Assembly: GCA_035578175.1 (NCBI GenBank)
Contig: JAQMRL010000006.1
Location: 22,107,506-22,171,505, forward strand
Origin: Catonia carolina
Lineage: Eukaryota; Arthropoda; Insecta; Hemiptera; Achilidae
Direction of reading: 5' to 3'
Length of the DNA: 64,000 bases
A program made the position numbers and the translations under genes. Shown here in pieces: positions 24,235 to 36,100 of the stretch. Positions within the stretch are counted from its first letter, which is position 1; each line of letters opens with the position of its first letter. Below the pieces are notes generated by a model. It did not search any database. It was not told where the DNA came from and was given only the letters and a program-made list of their open reading frames with translations.

Positions 24235-25190
24235 TATAAAACTCTTGGTGACATCACACAATGCTGTGGTTGACTACTCCCAAATCTAGTCCATATCTGA
24301 TGACTTGGCCAGTTTAAATGAGCGATCAATAGATTTTTAGAACCACTTACAAACTAAGTAATGCTATGCTTGTGCAGCAGTTACAATAGACTATTACAAC
24401 ATGCTTTTCAACCTAACTAGTAATTGTCTTCTTTATTTTCTGCATTTTGTGACATTCCAGAGCCCACAAACTGACAATTTATTTTTCCATCACTGAATTT
24501 TCATTTGCAATAGTCCTGTTTCTTTAAACCCCATGTTTTCAATTTGTGTCAGTTGATCCTAAAGCAAATAATTTATTGTATTCTAACGCCCCGAAAAAAC
24601 TGTCAAGTCAAAAACAATGAAAAATTGTTTTATTGCGTAATAATGAAGTAAATATAAAGTAAAGTCTCCCGTGAAAAGAGTATAAAAGTGGTTTATTAAA
24701 CTCACCACCAGAGGGCACTTACATCTTTTTTCTTCCAAACTACTTCTTTTGAAGAGTTCGCTTATTGTTGGCAAAAAGTGTATTATTTCAAGTTGACTTG
24801 CTTTTGTCTGGAAACTGTTGGTGTTTTTATTTTATCATAGTGAAAAAGAGTACTACTCAGACTTAGTATGTACTGTTTTATTCGTAATGTTGTGGTTGTT
24901 TGAGATATGACTGGCGGGGAGCAAGGCATTATTTTGAGTTTTGTCACAATTCTACAGAAAGTATATTAATTTATAAATAGATACATATTTTTTTAAAGAG
25001 TGATGCATTTTGTCTTACTACCCTTCTCTTTTAAAATATCATCAAGTAATTTTGATTTATTTTGTATCGTTATTTAAATATTATTTGTAAAAAAATTGTG
25101 GGCCATTGAAAAAATGTATAACATTCAGTATTTAGTCTACAGTCCACTCATTTGAAAATTTAGAAAGGAAAACACATTAAATTATATATT
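24235..25190. other. Stretch without a recognised gene
   Basis: AT-rich with no coding signal; it lies just left of the solo LTR downstream of Rictor. Confidence 0.5.
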
Positions 25191-25195
25191 GATAC

Positions 25196-25918
25196 TGTGA
25201 CAACATCGAAGAAGACATGGTTCGCGTAATTTCTAGAATTTCATTCATGAAAATAGTTAAGAGAGGATAATAGAGTGAAATAGTAACAATAAGTGACAAT
25301 AGGACAATAAAGGTATGCCTATTCATAAAAATTATTTAATAGGACTGCGCTATTGTATATGATAAAAGGTTGGGTATTGTGTACAACTATTTGTGAAAGA
25401 GACCTGTAACAACTTCTATTTACAAAAGACCTATTGTTGACTTGTTTATAATGGATTTTTCTAGCACTCACTAATAATGGGTTATTTTTTTGTACTTTAC
25501 TATTTGTTCGGTGTTTTTCGGGAAGGTTCTTTTGATACACTATAAAAGAGACCCCTGAGTGCGGTCAGGAGTAGTATTTTGTTTGATCTTTGACGAGTGG
25601 TTACGGTGCGTATTACAGGTTATGTATCCGAGCATTGTAGTGATTTACGATTGTTATACTGTCTTTGTTTGTGTGTGTATTGTGTAAAGTCTTTGTGCAG
25701 GTATATTAAGTTCAGTTTTGTGTATTCAGTTTCATTTTGAATGTGTAGTCTATAAAATTGGTTGTAAGTAGTCCTAAGTAAATTATTAAGTAATTTATTG
25801 TTTATTATTTCTTTTGTAAATCGTTCAGTGTAATAAATATATTTGTAATTGTAAACTTTAGTGTATTAATTATTTAATAACCTAGATCCCGAAATGGACC
25901 TTAGCGATAAGTGTCACA
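25196..25918 (+). mobile_element. Solo LTR
   Basis: A 723-bp unit begins TGTGACAAC and ends GTGTCACA (short inverted TG...CA termini) and is flanked by the 4-bp duplication ATAC (25,192-25,195; 25,919-25,922). It holds a TATA-like 'ACTATAAAAG' at about 25,540 followed by 'GAGTGCGGTC', and AATAAATAT near 25,835, as expected for promoter and poly(A) signals. No internal region is present, so it is a solo LTR of a Gypsy-like or related element. Confidence 0.8.
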
Positions 25919-26056
25919 ATACTATAATTCACACATAAGAAAAAGTGGATAATCTTTCTCCTCTCCTAAAAATTTTACATGTTTTGACTTGCATCTGTTT
26001 TCTTTGGGACACACAAATCATCAGTGATCCACTTTTAAATAAGACAAGACGACTTA

Positions 26057-26186
26057 TTTATTTAAACTTTATTAAATAATAAATATCTATTTATTTATAT
26101 AATGCTTATTTACAAAAATAAAAGAGTCTGAGTTGAATATACAAAATAAACATTATTTTAGAATTCCACAACTAGTAAATTATTAC
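26057..26186 (-). terminator. Rictor 3' UTR with candidate poly(A) signals
   Basis: Read on the minus strand, AATAAA hexamers lie at 26,090-26,095, 26,068-26,073 and 26,057-26,062, within 130 nt of the stop codon. The real cleavage site cannot be fixed from sequence alone. A solo LTR begins its 3' boundary only about 140 bp further on. Confidence 0.55.
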
Positions 26187-27125
26187 TTATTTCTTTCTTA
26201 AAGATGGTCGTGCCATTTCTAATGATTCACGATTAGGTTCTTTGGTTGTTGCTCGTTTTCTTTGTCTTTTATTCATGACTGTAGTCGAAGATTCACCAAC
26301 GACATCCTTTTTATTGACAGAATCATTATTTGATTTATTAGTTTTATCACCAACTGATTGATTTTTAGAAGTGTTTATAGATTTTTTAGAATCTTTTGAG
26401 GTTGAATTTTTATTGGAAACCGCTGATGTGTTTGAAATAACTGGATTTGAAGATTTTATTGTTTTTTTATTTGAATCATCTTCAGGTTCGCTAATTTTTT
26501 TATCTGTGGGTAATTTTAAAGAGCTTTGTAACTCGGTTATTTTGTCCGAAGTTATTTTAATCAGTTCTTTAGCTTTTTCAGTATCATTATTTTCATTACA
26601 TTTTTGTTGTGAAGTGATTGATGTAAATTTTTGAAGATTGCGATCCGTTGTAATCGAAGTTGATTTGATATCGCTTAAAAAGCTGTCCATTTTATTAAAA
26701 CTTAATTCAGATGAATCAGAGCGTGCATCGCTTTCCGGTATCGCCTCTAATACTAGTAATGATGATAATTGCTGATTTCCAGTCGCTGAATTTAATGTTA
26801 TACCACTTGGTACCGAGCCTGACGAAGATGATGATAACTTTATAGTTGGAAAATTTGTCTTTGAACTACCATTACTATTTGTGGCAACATTCGAATTATT
26901 TGTTGCAACCTCATCAATATTTGTTGAGTTATCATAATCATTATTTACACTACAACTGCTGTTACTAGATGTAGTGCTACTCGTACTGGACTCATTATCG
27001 TTGTTGTTAACAGTTGACTGTTCATTTACAATGACTCCAGTAGTTGTAACATTAAATTCTTCATCAAATTCTTCACCACTTTCTCCACCACCAGACATCA
27101 ATGCAGCAGCTGATTCTTCATACAG
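26187..27125 (-). CDS. rictor: Rictor terminal exon with long low-complexity C-tail
   Basis: This 939-nt exon after acceptor CTTTAG finishes the conserved domain ('LYEESAAALMSGGGESGEEF') and continues for about 290 residues rich in Ser, Asn, Thr and Lys before a TAA stop. Human Rictor ends about 20 residues after the equivalent point. Two Lys/Arg-rich patches near the end ('NKRQRKRATTKEP', 'RPSLRKK') could be nuclear-localisation-like or simply basic; no domain is recognised. Confidence 0.9.
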   Translation of the reverse strand: MYEESAAALMSGGGESGEEFDEEFNVTTTGVIVNEQSTVNNNDNESSTSSTTSSNSSCSVNNDYDNSTNIDEVATNNSNVATNSNGSSKTNFPTIKLSSSSSGSVPSGITLNSATGNQQLSSLLVLEAIPESDARSDSSELSFNKMDSFLSDIKSTSITTDRNLQKFTSITSQQKCNENNDTEKAKELIKITSDKITELQSSLKLPTDKKISEPEDDSNKKTIKSSNPVISNTSAVSNKNSTSKDSKKSINTSKNQSVGDKTNKSNNDSVNKKDVVGESSTTVMNKRQRKRATTKEPNRESLEMARPSLRKK

Positions 27126-30100
27126 CTAAAGTTTGACAAAAAAAAACACATTTTGTTAAAACAGAAAAAGGGGTTAACACATTGGAGCATAACAGACAAG
27201 TCCAGCTTGTCCAACGCAAACAGCTTTAAAATCCTAAGGACAAGTGGTGCTCGTCTTCACATACTGCGATGTTTTTAATGGAATAGAATGTTACTTTCTT
27301 TTACAAGCTTAAATTATTGCTTACAGTTCCCAGTTAGTTTCTTTAACAGGCTTGAATTGCTTACAGTTCCCTAATTCTTTATTTTTGACGTTTGTAGACT
27401 AGGCAAAATACTTTTATGCAAAATTTGAATATCATTGAATTTTATGACATAACATATGTTATTATTATTGATACTATACCATAAATACCCCTGTAGTCAG
27501 CCTATTATTCTAATTATATTTCTTAATTTATTAAGGTAAACACGTTTTTGCAAATGTAAGACTTAGCACAATCGATTTGTAAACCCTAAAAATCCCTATA
27601 CATAAATTTTCAGAAAAGTCACTAGAGCCATTTTTTGAGAAAGGTTGGACATACAAACATACATACACCAAGTTGCCTTATAATATTGTGACAACACCTA
27701 AGAGGAAAGAGTTGGTTCCAGAATTCTCTAGTAGGACTGAGATTTTGATAATGGTAATGTAAAGGCCATTATACACAGCATGTGGCTTGCATGTCTGGAT
27801 GTATGCTAGCCACTTTTAAAAATATCGCTTCCCTGCTTATCAAAGGAGACTGTTCAAATTGCAGAGCCATGGCCACATGCCACGGCAGCTACACTAGACA
27901 CACATGGCTACCGTTCACTCCCTGAGCAATCTTTTTAAATGTGGCGAACACATTTTTAGCCCACGCATGTGCAGAGCGAAGGCTAGACCTTGTGGCAACC
28001 ACCAAGTACTACACTTTCTGCAGCTGGTGTTGTTTTTACTTATACACCATCAACCATTGTCAGGACCTCATTGAACTGGTTATGACTTAACTTAAAATAA
28101 GTGCTGAATTTGTCATTGTCTGTATGTATCAACTGATGGTAATTGCCTTAAGACTTTCTTTAACTATTGATTGCATATACCAACTTGTTTCTTGATGCCA
28201 AGGAATACAACCAAACCAGCTCATTACCACTACTGCTGCTGCAGCAGTGGAGTCATCAACCAAGGTAAGTTGCACGAAAACCCAGATTCACACCACGGGA
28301 CCATTGGAGCTTTCTCTACACTGACGAAAAATGAGGCCTGTATAGCATTGCAACAAGTCACTGCTATGTAAATTGGCACGTGGCTTGCATGGTGTACATC
28401 CAGATATGCACACCACGTCCCATGTGGAATGGCCTTAGTATACTAATTTTTAGGGCTGATGAGTTCTGAACGTACACACTGCCCCCTACTTATTCCATAG
28501 ATAGCCAATGACTTGCCAGCAACGTTGCCAATACTTGCTCTCGTAGCCCTGTTATATAATTCATCAGCAATTTTTTGGTCTTTCAATAACAATTATAACC
28601 TATGAGCATACAACTGGCTGATTATATTATAAAGTATTGCATGTCAATGGACTATAATCGATGTGTTCAGTACGAGATACAAGACACGAGTGAACTACTG
28701 CGGCTTTTATACCAATGCGTGCGTAATGTTCGTCAGGCTGAAACATTCGTACAATCTTGACAATGCTGGCCAACGTTCTGATTAGTCTAAATGCGTAGAA
28801 CAGCAGACCTCATCAACCATGAAAAGCATTATAGTAAGAGCGATAAATTAGGGTTATTTTCAAGAAATAGTTACGAAATATAGTGTAGTATAAATGGTTA
28901 GTTATAATACAAGCCTATTGTTGTGATGGTAACCTACCAGAGGGGTTGGAGTACCTATTTAGATAATTGGCTCTGTTGTAATCCTGTATTCAACCCTAAT
29001 TAGTTTACCCTTTGTTAAGATTAATCCAGAACCGACAGAACAGTATTGTATTATTATGATTATTATACCAAAACTCTTAGTCTATCTCAAAATGTTCATA
29101 GCTTTGGTATAAGCATGGCCGGTTTTGGTTAGGAGTGAAATCTTGATTTGTCTGTCATACAGTGAGTGAATTCCGTAGTGGTAGGTAATAGTTACGTTCA
29201 TAGAAGGTTAACATGTACAGTCTATTGTCTAACCCTTCTTTTGTATTCCCTAGCATATATTGTTGACACATATAATCATTTGTTAACTTTGTAAGTAGGA
29301 CTTAGATCAATTAAGTGCAAGATAATCTAGTTAAGTTCATTTCAATGTCTTTAATTTATTGTAATTAGTTTATTATTTTTTATAATAATCAATTTAATTG
29401 TAGTATTTGTAATTTATTTGTAGATTTTAGTAACATTATCATTTGTAATAAATACTTGTAATTTTAAACGTTAGTTTGTTAATTACTTATTTTACCCAGA
29501 TTCTCAGATTCTTGAAACGGACCTCAGCAATAAGTGTCACAATATTATAGAATAAACATCAGCTGATCACAAATACACATTTCATCAGTGTATGTAAAAT
29601 TTCAACACTTTGAAACCTCTTCTTTTGGGAATCTAATAAAATATTTTTTACATTCTGAAAATAACTTTTAATAGGATAATTAAAAAGTTACAGTAATACA
29701 GTACAAGCAGCAGACTTACTTCAGTAAAAGGAACATCCAAGAAAAGTTCTTGTAGAAATCGTCTCGATTGTATACGGTGATACGTAGAAGATATTAAAGT
29801 GTAGACATCACAATAGACACAAATATCTCGAAATACATCCCCATAGATCTGTTTTAAACTGCAACAAATAACATACAGAATTATTAATTACTTTTTACTT
29901 TTCTTGCCCTTATGAATATAATATATTCATATTATTTTATAAAACCTCCTATGTAGGATTTTTAAACAGCCGTATTATTTAAAATTGAAATATTTATTTT
30001 CTAACCACCTACCTGCTGGTAGGAGCAGGAAGTTTTAAATTTTGACTTGTAATAAATGTTAATTTACTGAAAATTTGTACTAGATACACGAAAGCGCTAT

Positions 30101-33100
30101 AAACATAGGTAAGTGTTTTATGTTACCGTATTCTAGTGGTTAGAAAATATATATTTCAATATATTCATAATATATTATAGGAACGGAAAGTACTATTTTT
30201 TGTCGATTTTTTGAAATTGAGTTTTCACCGGATATATAGGTTTTCAGGCCCCCAGAATTCAAAAAAAATATTTTTAACGATTGGTTTTTATGTAAACAAA
30301 AAAATCATACAAAGTTAAAACTTAGAACTTAAGTTAGGTACAACTAAGGGACCTAACAAGAATATTTTCATCAAAATCGGTCAATTGGAAATAATAGTTT
30401 AATCAGGCAATGTTTCACTTTTTGAAATTTCTCAAAAGCGACTACTACAATTTTTTGTAAAAAATCGCCCCATTTACTAAATTTTTTATGCTCTACTTAG
30501 CCGCTTGCTCATGGCTTTATTTAAGAGGCATGGAGAGGTATTTTTGTTTAGCTTCAACTTCACAACATTTTATTACATTGCATATTAGATTTCATTCAGC
30601 ACTATGAATAGTTCGACCACGTTTTCAAGAAACTGATATTTCTGTTTATGGTAACAAACAGTTATATTTGTACAGTTAACCTACAAAAGGTTCCGTTATA
30701 TACTGTAAGTCCTCTGGGTATAGTTTACGTTGTTGTGTTAGCAAACTGATACCAAAGCAGTCACACATGCGTACTGATGCTTTCCTCCTTTACCCCTCGT
30801 TAAAACCAAAGGCAAACTCGTGATTCACGTACTATAGTACATGAATTGTTCAAATAGCAAGATAAAACCTCTACTCTATGGGAATCAGAAAGTTACAGAA
30901 CAATGAGACAAGTGCCTAAATGTTACTAGAATGTTAAAAACTAATGTAACTTTCATTAGCACTGAATAATTAGTTTTCTCTGCATCAGTTTGAGAGAGAG
31001 ACATATGTTTGAGAGAGTTTTACGGAGAGATATGCGTACATTATTGAAAATATTTGACTCACTTCCTGTCATTTGTTGAAAATGTTTTTTTTTTGTTTCG
31101 CTGATGCTTATGTTCCTTAAAATGAGAAAAAGTGAGGCACATATAGTAACTTAACTTCGTTAAGAATTAGTTCCAAAAATCATCGATTCTATTGCTTATC
31201 TTATGGATGTTTACATTTATGACCACTGTTTTGCTGACTGCTCTTGAAACCGTTAATGTAGCTGCCCTCCCCATTTTTACATTGGAATTTTATCTTGATT
31301 TGCTTCTGTTCTAAATGTTCTGTTTAGTGTGTTAAAAATATTGGTCATATAAAGGTGGCGTAATTTTAATTGTGCTACAATTTGCAGGTCTTTTATTTTC
31401 TTGTTTTTGTAGTTACTTTGTGTACAATACAACTTCAAATAAAGGTTAAAAAAATAGAAAGTGATTACTTTAGAGGAAAAGTTAGATGTCATTAAAAGAT
31501 ACAAAAGGGGTGAAAAAACAAAGGACATAAAAGTAACGACTGGATTTAGTGAATCAACACTACGGACAATCAGCAAATGTTTTACGGTTAAATTGAACAA
31601 CCCAAGTTACACGAATTTCACATTATGCGATAATTTTGCGAAATGCATCCCTTGCATAAGTCCAGGTCTTACAATATGCATTTCAGATTATCATTCAGAA
31701 ATAACCAACTGAATTACTGTGTTGTACTTACTGAAGGAGAGCTTGTTTGCACGTTTTATACAAAACTGGATTAGACAATTGTTCAACAAGTTTTAAGAGG
31801 TCACGACGAACCAACGAATGACTTCTAAGATTATCGCTGACAGAACGTTGAGCAATACCTGAAACAAAATTAGAAATCATATCAATATTGTTAGCACCAC
31901 TTCAATCCCGATAATTAGAATATTTCAACTCACTTGTTGTTATACATTTAAAAGTCCGGTGCCGCTTTCGATGTGCTGGATCACTGCCTACGTAAGTTTA
32001 GAATCAATCTCCGCTGTAATTACTGTGTACTATTCCCCTCATAAGCTATTTCCCGCTTAGATCAGTCCTCGCTCGACCAGCTTCCGCTTCTTGGCTTCCT
32101 TCTCCGCCTTTTGATTCCTGTTTTGCACTATTTCTGTTCCAAGCATACGAACGAATAAGATGAAGTTTGCTTCGTTCATGATTTTACATAATGTAATGAT
32201 TTATGTAATTATTTTGGCTTTTCGATCACTTTGCTACATCATTTAAATATGTACTCTTGCCGTTATTGTCGTTTCGTTACGTTCAGTGCTTATTAATTGT
32301 ATGTTATTTGCTAATTAACGATGTAGAAGCTTGTGTTTTATAGTGTCTACACATTCTGTTTATTTCATAAAAACTATAATATGATGGTGCTATGATTTAC
32401 TCATCAAAACAAGTGTACCAGGATTATGAACTTTTAAGTACTAAATTTAAGTCGTTTTACACCATGTCTTGTTCAGAAACCAACCAATTTACTTCTTGTG
32501 CAAACCCGTTTCCTTTATTTCTATGTCATTCCTGCCATTTTATTGAAATTTATCGCTTAATCTTGAACTTAAGACCTGATTTTAAACCACACAGATTTTA
32601 AACCGTCCTTCAGAAACCCTTAATCCATTGTAATACAATTTTAAGTAGATTATGCCTAATTTCAGTTTGAATAGCTAACAACTATAGAAAAGTAAAATTA
32701 TATATACGGAATTATTTCATAAATCAACTAATAATCTTGCAGAAAAATTGGTTACCAGTATCATATGACCATTGTATATGTTAGCATTAGATGTTTATGC
32801 AGGTAAACATAAAATTCTAATTGAAACTTACTTGTTGTGACATCAGTGCTTGAGCTATCAACACTGTTAACACCTTCAAGACCACCTTTAGGTTGCCATG
32901 GCAACATGATTGGACTCTCTCCAATGCCCCCTCCACCGTAGCTGCTTTCAGTTTCTGTAACAATATTCATTCACTGCATCATTAAACATAAATGATAACA
33001 TAAAGTTGTACACTACATCCAAAATTAATCATTACAATCTAAACCAACATTAATTTAAAACTGTATCAAAAATACAGTAAGTTAATACCATATACTTTAA

Positions 33101-36100
33101 CAATTAATATATATTCAATTGAACACCACGATGAATGAAACATGCCTACAGGAAATATTCAAAGTGTTCTAGAACAAACAAACATTTAATATACTCATAA
33201 AACTTCCAAATTTCATAGCCTCATTAACTTGACCTTTGGAAACCTAACATTCCGTATTTCTTGAGAACCTTGTCGGAATCAACTCGGCTAAATGGGGTGG
33301 GTGGAGTGACTGTGTCTGACAAAAAAATTGATTTATTGGATGTTTTGGATGAATCACTGATTCCTGCAAAGAAATTGAACCAATCATTTTTGTTTACTCA
33401 TGGAGAAAGCTCCATGAGTTAAGATCTTTTCTTTAACACAATGTTAAAATTTAGTCTTATAAGTTTTATCTTGACATGTCCAATACCCCCATCTGGAATC
33501 TCGTTGATACATTTATAAAACAAAACTTCAAAATTTATACCGATTACTTTTGTTTGACTATACTATTTTTCAGCGTTTATAAGCTCTGAACGTACGCATT
33601 GCTCCCTCCCTGCCAATACTTCCTCTTGTAGCTCTGTTAGACATTTTGTCAGCCATTTTTTTGATCTTTCAACAACAATTATAACCTATGAACATACAAC
33701 CAGCTGATTATACTATAAAGTATTGCATGTTAATGCATTCCATAATCAATGTTTTCAGTATGAAATGCAAGACACAAGTGAACGACTGGGCTCTTATACG
33801 GTTGTACGCATAATATTTGGCAGGCAGATACATTCGTCCAATCTGACAACGCTGGAAAACTTTCTCATTTTTCTAAATCCGTTGAACAGCAGAGTTCATT
33901 AATGGTGAAAAGCATTATAATTATAAATTTGGCTCGTAATTGGTTCAAATTTCCAGTAATGCTCTGATTAGTTTACAACACACTTACTGAAAAACTACTG
34001 AATACAAAAAGTATAGAAACATGTGAACTATTGGCACAACCAAATACAATCTACATCTACTGCTCTATTACTAATACTGTACTTATACTATGAATCTTCA
34101 CTGCTGATAAGTGTGTCTCTATAAGGAATCTATAAACAGTGTATGCAATGCACACGGGATGGCTGGAGAGGGTTGTGTCTGTCATACTACTACAGTCAAA
34201 AATATTTCGCCACTGTCACTAGTAGTATAATTGCTTAGTACACAAAGTAATGTATTTGCCGGTGCATAAGACGCACTTTTTTTCAGTAACTCATCAAAAA
34301 AACAGGGTGTATCTTACACAATGGATGGAAAATGTTCACTTTATAGCATTACAAAAATCAAAATACTGTACTGTACATTGTTACCGTCATAACGCTATTC
34401 AACTGTCCAATAACCTTAATCAGAGAAAGTGTTTCCGCAGTCAAAATTCCTAGAATATCATCATTCAGTATAAGAGGACATCATTTTCTCTGTTGACAAT
34501 GAGTCAACAATCACGTACAGTGTACGTTGAAATTACTAATTGTCTCATTGCTGTCTGGTTAGTCCTTTCTTTTGAAATGCCACTTAATAAAAACCGCATT
34601 CGCTTCCTGCGTCTGAGATAAGTACTAACAGCTGTGCCCTTTTCACAAATAGAATAAATGAATGATGTCACCGAGACAAGAAATGACCACTATAGGGAAA
34701 ACTTAAATGTCGTTCCATAACTTAGGCCTGTGAATGGGTTTAGACTTCCTGGAAAAATGCAGACTCTAAAATTGTTGTGAATCTTTCAAGAAGTGTGGCA
34801 TCAGCAATTCTTTCGATGGAGCTGAAGATGATTTGTTTGAAAACATCTCAAATTCTTCAAATGATAGTGACTCCAACCAGACTTCCGTTAAGCCTATGTG
34901 TAATGTTGGTGTAGCTTAAAAGTAGTATTGCACTGTAATGTAATGTAATATAGATCTTTTACACGAAGTAATCTTTAAATATCGATTGTTTTAAAATAGT
35001 GTTTTAGCAATACAAATACACACTTATTTTACTTATTTAAAAAAACAATTATATTTATGAAAATAAATCCCATTCCTTTCATCAAATAAAAATCAAATGC
35101 AAAATTTAACATTACAGAATAGAATCATTCTTGAAAAAGGAATTGCGTCTTATACACCGGCAATTATAGTAGTTCATAATTTATTTGAATATTAAGTATT
35201 TTATTAATATAGTATTTCTAAATACTGATTACTGAATTAATTAGCATATTTTTCTATTAATACTGATACAGTTAGAACATAATAGACTAAACTAAACCAG
35301 TCTTGTATACAAAGGAATAACAACACAAATAATTGTAGGGTTAATAAAAATAAAGAACATCGCAAGATAACACTTGGTGGTCAAACAGGTCATGGTAATA
35401 TACTAGCAGAGCAGCATCCTATACAATTTTTTTCAATACTCGTGCCTAACTTATTAGAATGACTACATGGAAGGAAGAAGTCCTTCAGGGTGAAGGACTT
35501 CTTCACCCTGAACAGACATAAGAGGAACAATTTTTGGACCCTCCAATAGGCCGTAAATAAAAGGCATGTGAACATACAAAAATAATGTTATATTACTAAA
35601 AATTATGTACACTTGTGGCTACTTTACGACATAACCAACTTGACAAACGAGGCATTTTAAGTAGTACCTGTTAAACAAGCTTTCCGATACCTTCTTCATA
35701 AAATGTTGCCACCATTGAATTTAAATGAGTCTTGCAGCTCCTCATTAATTTGACAGTACTGCCCTCCTAGTGGCTTCTTCAGTTCAGGAAAAATAGATGG
35801 ATGTCACTCGGTGCTAGGTCAGAACTGTATAGCGGGAGATTGAAAATGTCCTATTTATATTACTCAAGGAGTCATTAAGTTGCACTAACAGCACTGTGAG
35901 GACAGCCAGTGTCATGGATCAGAATGATTTTAGAAGTCAGCATGCCTCGTATTTATTTTGAATGGCTCACCGAAAACTTCATAAGGTTTTACAATAAAAA
36001 GCTACATTAATCAAGGTCTCCAGCTGCATAGACTTCACAAGAAACACAATGAGAAGCTTCAAGAAAACATCACAACTCACTTAAATTCATTAGTAGCAAC

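Larger units (their letters stand above)
27685..29541 (+). mobile_element. Second solo LTR of the same family, with two nested insertions
   Basis: It starts TGTGACAACACC and ends ATAAGTGTCACA, flanked by ATAT (27,681-27,684; 29,542-29,545). Its last 100 bp resemble the LTR at 25.2-25.9 kb. Removing the 671-bp MITE and the about 410-bp repeat at 28,440-28,855 leaves about 776 bp, close to the 723 bp of the first LTR. It lies in the last Rictor intron. Confidence 0.75.

Noticed and set aside
26371..26634. 87-codon plus-strand ORF
   Set aside because: It is antisense to the terminal Rictor exon and reflects its codon composition.
29849..29858. Nearer acceptor AG for Rictor exon o
   Set aside because: It would shift the frame relative to exon n; the TTTGTTGCAG site 10 nt upstream keeps the frame.
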